24,973 nucleotides of DNA, taken from positions 1 to 24,973 of IMG/VR virus record IMGVR_UViG_3300043429_001010. One strand, given 5' to 3'. Positions within the stretch are counted from its first letter, which is position 1; the number at the start of each line of letters is the position of its first letter. Both the position numbers and the translations under genes were made by a program. The notes below the pieces were generated by a model. That model was not told the origin of the DNA. It was given only the letters and a program-made list of their open reading frames with translations, and searched no databases. Shown piece by piece: positions 21,359 through 24,973 of this stretch. The DNA is from a virus.

Positions 21359-22992
21359 TGGCAAAAAAAGATGATGGTTACCTAGGCAATCCTAGGTTAA
21401 AGAGAGCAGGTGAGATAGTTGAGTACACAGAAGACGAAGCACGCGAATTAGCAAAGTGCATCGAAGACCCTGTTTACTTCATTAAAAATTATGTGAAAAT
21501 CGTGAACGTGGACCGAGGTCTTGTTCCGTTTGATATGTGGCCATTCCAAGAGGACATGGTCCGCAATTATCATCAGAACCGATTTACGATTGCAAAAATG
21601 CCTCGTCAGGTCGGTAAGACAACAACATCGGCAGGTTTCATGTTGTGGTCAGCACTGTTCCAAGATAACTATACTATCGCAATTCTGGCGAACAAAGGTT
21701 CACTTGCGAGAGAAATTCTTGAGCGCGTCAAGTACGCATTCGAATATCTACCGAAGTGGATGCAACAAGGTATCGTTACATGGAACAAAGGTAACATCGA
21801 ACTTGAAAACGGTTCAAAGATTGTTGCGGCGGCCACATCGGCATCCGGTGTCCGAGGTGGTTCTTACAACCTAATTTTCCTTGACGAATTCGCATTCGTG
21901 CCACACAACATGGCAGTCGAATTCTTCACCGCGACATATCCCGTTATTTCATCTGGTACAACAACCAAAGTCATCATTGTTTCAACACCGAACGGACTCA
22001 ATCTGTTCTACAAAATGTGGATGGATGCAATCGAGAAACGCTCGTTGTATGTACCTCTTGAGATTCACTGGTCACAGGTTCCCGGTCGCGATGAAAAGTG
22101 GCGAGAAGAAACAGTCCGAAATACCAGTGAAGAACAGTTCAGACAAGAATTTGAAACAGAATTTATCGGTTCATCCGCAACATTGATTTCCGGTTCGAAA
22201 TTGCGCACACTTGCCTACTTCGACCCGATTGAAATGGATGACAATGGTCTGTACATTTTCGAACAACCAAAGAAAGGTCACCTGTACATTCTGTCTGTTG
22301 ACAGTTCTGAAGGTGCAGGCCAAGACTATTCAACCATCAATGTTCTGGATGTCACGCAGTCACCGTATGTGCAAGTCGCGAGATTCAGAAACAACAAACT
22401 TCCATTATTGTTCTTCCCGACCATGATTTATTCGTTGGCGAGAAAATATAATGAGGCATTCGTACTTGTCGAAATCAACAGTATTGGCCAACAAGTTGCC
22501 GATATTCTACACTATGACCTTGAGTACGAAAATGTGTTCAAAGTTGAAATGCACAAAGTCAAGGGACAATCCGTGGCTGGTGGTTTCAAGAAGAACTCAA
22601 AACTGGGTGTTAAAACAACCAAGACGGTCAAACGAGTCGGTTGCGCTAACCTCAAAACACTAGTAGAAACAGACAAATTAATCATTAAAGATTTTGATAC
22701 TATTGCTGAATTGAATACCTTTGTGCGTGTCCGAGATTCTTATGAAGCGGATGAAGGTTCTAACGATGACCTTGTAATGGGTTTAGTATTGTTCTCATGG
22801 TTGGTCTCGCAAAGTTATTTCAAAGAATCAGCAAAAATCGACATTCGAAAGGTTTTGTTGGAAGAGGAAGAACTTTTAGGAGATGAATCCATGACACCAT
22901 TTGGACTCATCGATGACGGACAAAGTTATGAACTGTTCAACGATGGTCGAGATGTGTGGACTCCAGTAGGAAATCAACGCGGTTTGTTCTAA
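21358..22992 (+). CDS. 17: gp17-like terminase large subunit (ATPase and nuclease)
   Basis: This is the DNA packaging motor. The ATPase half has Walker A PRQVGKTT at 82-89, Walker B with the catalytic glutamate LIFLDEF at 172-178 and coupling motif VSTPNG at 208-213. The nuclease half has the RNase H-like acidic set: VDSSEGAGQDYS with D315, LVEIN with E372 and SNDDLVMG with D470/D471, corresponding to D401, E458 and D542 of T4 gp17. At 544 residues it is shorter than T4 gp17 (610). All catalytic residues are present, so it appears active. The start is coupled to the Dps-like gene. Together with gp16 it packages concatemeric DNA into the prohead, and its nuclease cuts the DNA. Confidence 0.95.
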   Translation: MAKKDDGYLGNPRLKRAGEIVEYTEDEARELAKCIEDPVYFIKNYVKIVNVDRGLVPFDMWPFQEDMVRNYHQNRFTIAKMPRQVGKTTTSAGFMLWSALFQDNYTIAILANKGSLAREILERVKYAFEYLPKWMQQGIVTWNKGNIELENGSKIVAAATSASGVRGGSYNLIFLDEFAFVPHNMAVEFFTATYPVISSGTTTKVIIVSTPNGLNLFYKMWMDAIEKRSLYVPLEIHWSQVPGRDEKWREETVRNTSEEQFRQEFETEFIGSSATLISGSKLRTLAYFDPIEMDDNGLYIFEQPKKGHLYILSVDSSEGAGQDYSTINVLDVTQSPYVQVARFRNNKLPLLFFPTMIYSLARKYNEAFVLVEINSIGQQVADILHYDLEYENVFKVEMHKVKGQSVAGGFKKNSKLGVKTTKTVKRVGCANLKTLVETDKLIIKDFDTIAELNTFVRVRDSYEADEGSNDDLVMGLVLFSWLVSQSYFKESAKIDIRKVLLEEEELLGDESMTPFGLIDDGQSYELFNDGRDVWTPVGNQRGLF

Positions 22993-23011
22993 ATATACAA
23001 TTAACTAAATA
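22989..23011 (+). promoter_or_regulatory. Two CTAAATA motifs upstream of gp18, possible late promoter
   Basis: CTAAATA occurs at 22989-22995, overlapping the gp17 stop, and again at 23005-23011. The 57-base gap then leads to gp18. The tail sheath is among the most abundant virion proteins, so its own late promoter is expected. Which copy is used cannot be told. Confidence 0.4.
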
Positions 23012-23037
23012 GAATATAGAATTCTGACCCTCAACAA

Positions 23038-23043
23038 AAGGAG
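23038..23043 (+). promoter_or_regulatory. Strong ribosome binding site of gp18
   Basis: AAGGAG lies six bases before the ATG at 23050, the best Shine-Dalgarno match noticed in this window. It agrees with the need for many sheath copies per virion. Confidence 0.75.
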
Positions 23044-23049
23044 AAATCC

Positions 23050-24966
23050 ATGGCATTTCAGCTATCACCGGGGATTAACGTTTCAGAGATTGACCTGACA
23101 ACGGCCGTCCCTTCCGTCGCGACTTCTATCGGCGGATTTGCTGGTAAGTTTGCTTGGGGACCAATCAACCAGATTGTCAGCATTGGCAACGAAGTCCGTC
23201 TTGCGGAAACTTTCGGTAAGCCTGATGGTGACAATTACGAATATTGGTTCTCTGCGGCTAACTTCCTAGCATACTCAAACAACCTTAAAGTCGTCCGTGC
23301 CGCTGGCACAGGAACACTCAACGCTACTGCAAATGGTGGTGTTCTGATTGAAAACGAAACTGACTACCTAGAAAACCACAGAGGCGCGAACACCAATGGT
23401 GCATTTGCGGCGAAATATGCTGGCGCGCTGGGTAACGGTCTGCGTGTTGAAATCTGCCCTAACCCAGAAGCGTTCTCAAACAACTTTGGCACCGGCGCAA
23501 TTACCGCCGCGGTCGCAAACACCGACACCGTAATCAATGTTGCTTCTTCTTTGTCATATCAAATCGCAGAAGGTGACAGCATTCAATTGTCGGCAAACGG
23601 TTCTTCAACCAGTTACTTGACTGTTGCTTCGGTAAACGCCGTAGCAAACACCGTCACACTGACAACTCCAGTAGGAACAGCATTCAATGTTACTGCAAAC
23701 ACTTCCCTGACTCGCCGTTGGAGATACTACTCACAATTCACAGACGCACCGGGAACTTCCGATTATGCTGACCGTGCGGGTGGTGCAGATGACGAAATGC
23801 ACATTGTTGTCATCGACACACAATCGAAGTTCAGTACTGCGGCTAACACCGTTGTTGAAAAGTTCGGTTTTGTTTCGAAGGCATCTGATGCGAAGAACTC
23901 TGATGGTTCAACAAACTACTATGCCGATGTGTTGGCAAACCGTTCGAAATATATCTGGTGGTTGTCACACCCAGCTCAGTCTAACAACTGGGGTGGTGTT
24001 GCCGCAAACACATTCACTGAAGCCGCAATCGCAGTCGGCGCACCAGCAAACTATGCAAACACACTTGCTGGCGGTGCAGACGGAACAATCGCACCAGCCA
24101 ACATCACAACTGCATATGACATCTTTGCTGATGCAGATGCAACTGATGTTTCTCTGCTTGTCTCTGGTCCTGCAAACGAAACTGTTGCTGACGCACTGGC
24201 AGCTCTTGCTGAAACAAGAAAAGACTGCATGGTATTCGTATCTCCTGAAAAGGCAGATGTTGTTGACAACTCAGGTTCGGAAGTCACTGACATCCTGACC
24301 TACAGAACTGCACTGACATCTTCTTCTTACGTTGTCATGGACAGCGGTTGGAAATACCAGTACGACAAGTACAACGATACATACCGTTGGGTTCCATTGA
24401 ACGGTGATATCGCTGGTCTGTGCGCTCGCGCTGACCTTGAAAGAGACCCATGGATTTCTCCAGCAGGTCCGCAACGCGGCATCATCAAGAATATCGTCAA
24501 GTTGGCATTCAATCCATCGAAAGCAGAACGCGATGATTTGTACACCAAGGGTATCAACCCAGTCGTGACATTCTCCGGTGAAGGCACCATGTTGTATGGT
24601 GACAAGACTCTGTTGAACCGCCCAAGCGCATTTGACCGAATCAATGTTCGCCGTCTGTTCATTGTACTTGAGAAATCAATCAGCCGTGCTTCTCGCTCGA
24701 CCCTGTTCGAATTCAACGACCAATTCACACGCGCTCAGTTCATCAACCTTGTTGAACCATACCTGCGTGATGTACAAGGTCGCCGTGGTATTTCGGACTT
24801 CCGAGTTGTTTGTGATGAAACCAACAACACACCAGAAGTAATTGACCGCAACGAATTCGTAGGTGACATCTATATCAAGCCAGCACGCTCTGTCAACTTT
24901 ATCCAGTTGAACTTCGTGGCGGCAAGAACAGGTGTTTCATTCGATGAAATTGTCGGCAGTTTCTAA
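23050..24966 (+). CDS. 18: gp18-like contractile tail sheath protein
   Basis: The protein opens with AFQLSPGINVSEIDLTTAVPSVATSIGGFAGKFAWGP, the standard start of T4-type tail sheath proteins, and ends with the conserved C-terminal block GRRGISDFRVVCDETNNTPE...GDIYIKPARSVNFIQLNFVAARTGVSFDEIVGSF, which locks neighbouring sheath subunits. At 638 residues it is close to T4 gp18 (659). Residues about 155-230 hold a beta-rich segment (TDTVINVASSLSYQIAEGDSIQLSANG ... TLTTPVGTAFNV), which is likely to be on the outer surface. In T4 this protein forms the helical sheath around the tube and contracts to drive the tube through the cell envelope. Expression signals are strong: two CTAAATA motifs and AAGGAG upstream. 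Confidence 0.95.
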   Translation: MAFQLSPGINVSEIDLTTAVPSVATSIGGFAGKFAWGPINQIVSIGNEVRLAETFGKPDGDNYEYWFSAANFLAYSNNLKVVRAAGTGTLNATANGGVLIENETDYLENHRGANTNGAFAAKYAGALGNGLRVEICPNPEAFSNNFGTGAITAAVANTDTVINVASSLSYQIAEGDSIQLSANGSSTSYLTVASVNAVANTVTLTTPVGTAFNVTANTSLTRRWRYYSQFTDAPGTSDYADRAGGADDEMHIVVIDTQSKFSTAANTVVEKFGFVSKASDAKNSDGSTNYYADVLANRSKYIWWLSHPAQSNNWGGVAANTFTEAAIAVGAPANYANTLAGGADGTIAPANITTAYDIFADADATDVSLLVSGPANETVADALAALAETRKDCMVFVSPEKADVVDNSGSEVTDILTYRTALTSSSYVVMDSGWKYQYDKYNDTYRWVPLNGDIAGLCARADLERDPWISPAGPQRGIIKNIVKLAFNPSKAERDDLYTKGINPVVTFSGEGTMLYGDKTLLNRPSAFDRINVRRLFIVLEKSISRASRSTLFEFNDQFTRAQFINLVEPYLRDVQGRRGISDFRVVCDETNNTPEVIDRNEFVGDIYIKPARSVNFIQLNFVAARTGVSFDEIVGSF

Positions 24967-24973
24967 CTAAATA
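24967..24973 (+). promoter_or_regulatory. CTAAATA directly after gp18, possible late promoter of the next gene
   Basis: The window ends with this 7-mer, immediately after the gp18 stop codon. In T4 the next gene is 19 (tail tube), an abundant protein; a promoter at this place would fit. The downstream gene is outside the window. Confidence 0.3.

Overview
The window is a piece of the late structural region of a T4-like tailed phage (myovirus, T4 superfamily). The right-hand 7.3 kb carries the core block gp13, gp14, gp15, gp16, gp17, gp18 in T4 order. The protein styles (a gp13 starting with an INVDDDQVEDR-type segment, a gp18 with an inserted beta-rich segment, GFTGS collagen-like fibres) resemble marine and cyanophage-type T4-like phages more than enteric ones. 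This is judged by recognition only, and the host cannot be named from the sequence. No tRNA, integrase, insertion sequence or CRISPR array was seen, and no gene-free stretch exceeds about 100 bases.

Layout. Positions 1-155 hold the 3' end of a structural gene, probably a gp10-like baseplate protein, overlapping a small coiled-coil gene (152-391). From 381 to 17594 lies a variable, apparently host-recognition region in the place where T4 has genes 11, 12 and wac. It contains a 311-residue collagen-like fibre protein, three small probable beta proteins, a 1129-residue four-domain glycosyltransferase/methyltransferase on the opposite strand, and two giant collagen-like fibre proteins of 1525 and 1839 residues. 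It ends with a 221-residue probable beta-sandwich protein, a 108-residue protein of unknown function and a glycine-rich putative adhesin. The core then follows: neck (gp13, gp14), tail sheath stabiliser (gp15), small terminase (gp16), a Dps/ferritin-like protein, large terminase (gp17) and tail sheath (gp18).

The genes are packed tightly, often with ATGA or TAATG overlaps, and all but one lie on the + strand. The exception, the glycosyltransferase, shares a 4-base TTAA double stop with its convergent neighbour. It diverges from the first giant fibre gene across a 92-base gap. That gap holds a perfect inverted repeat whose two arms each read ATAAATA outward, which looks like back-to-back T4-type late promoters. 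CTAAATA also recurs in the other gene gaps.

Two features stand out. First, a three-catalytic-domain glycosyltransferase fused to an FkbM methyltransferase sits among Thr/Ser-rich, nearly proline-free Gly-X-Y fibres. This suggests, without proving, that the phage decorates its own collagen-like fibres with sugars. Second, a Dps-like protein with a complete ferroxidase ligand set is inserted between the two terminase subunits and is probably translated with them.
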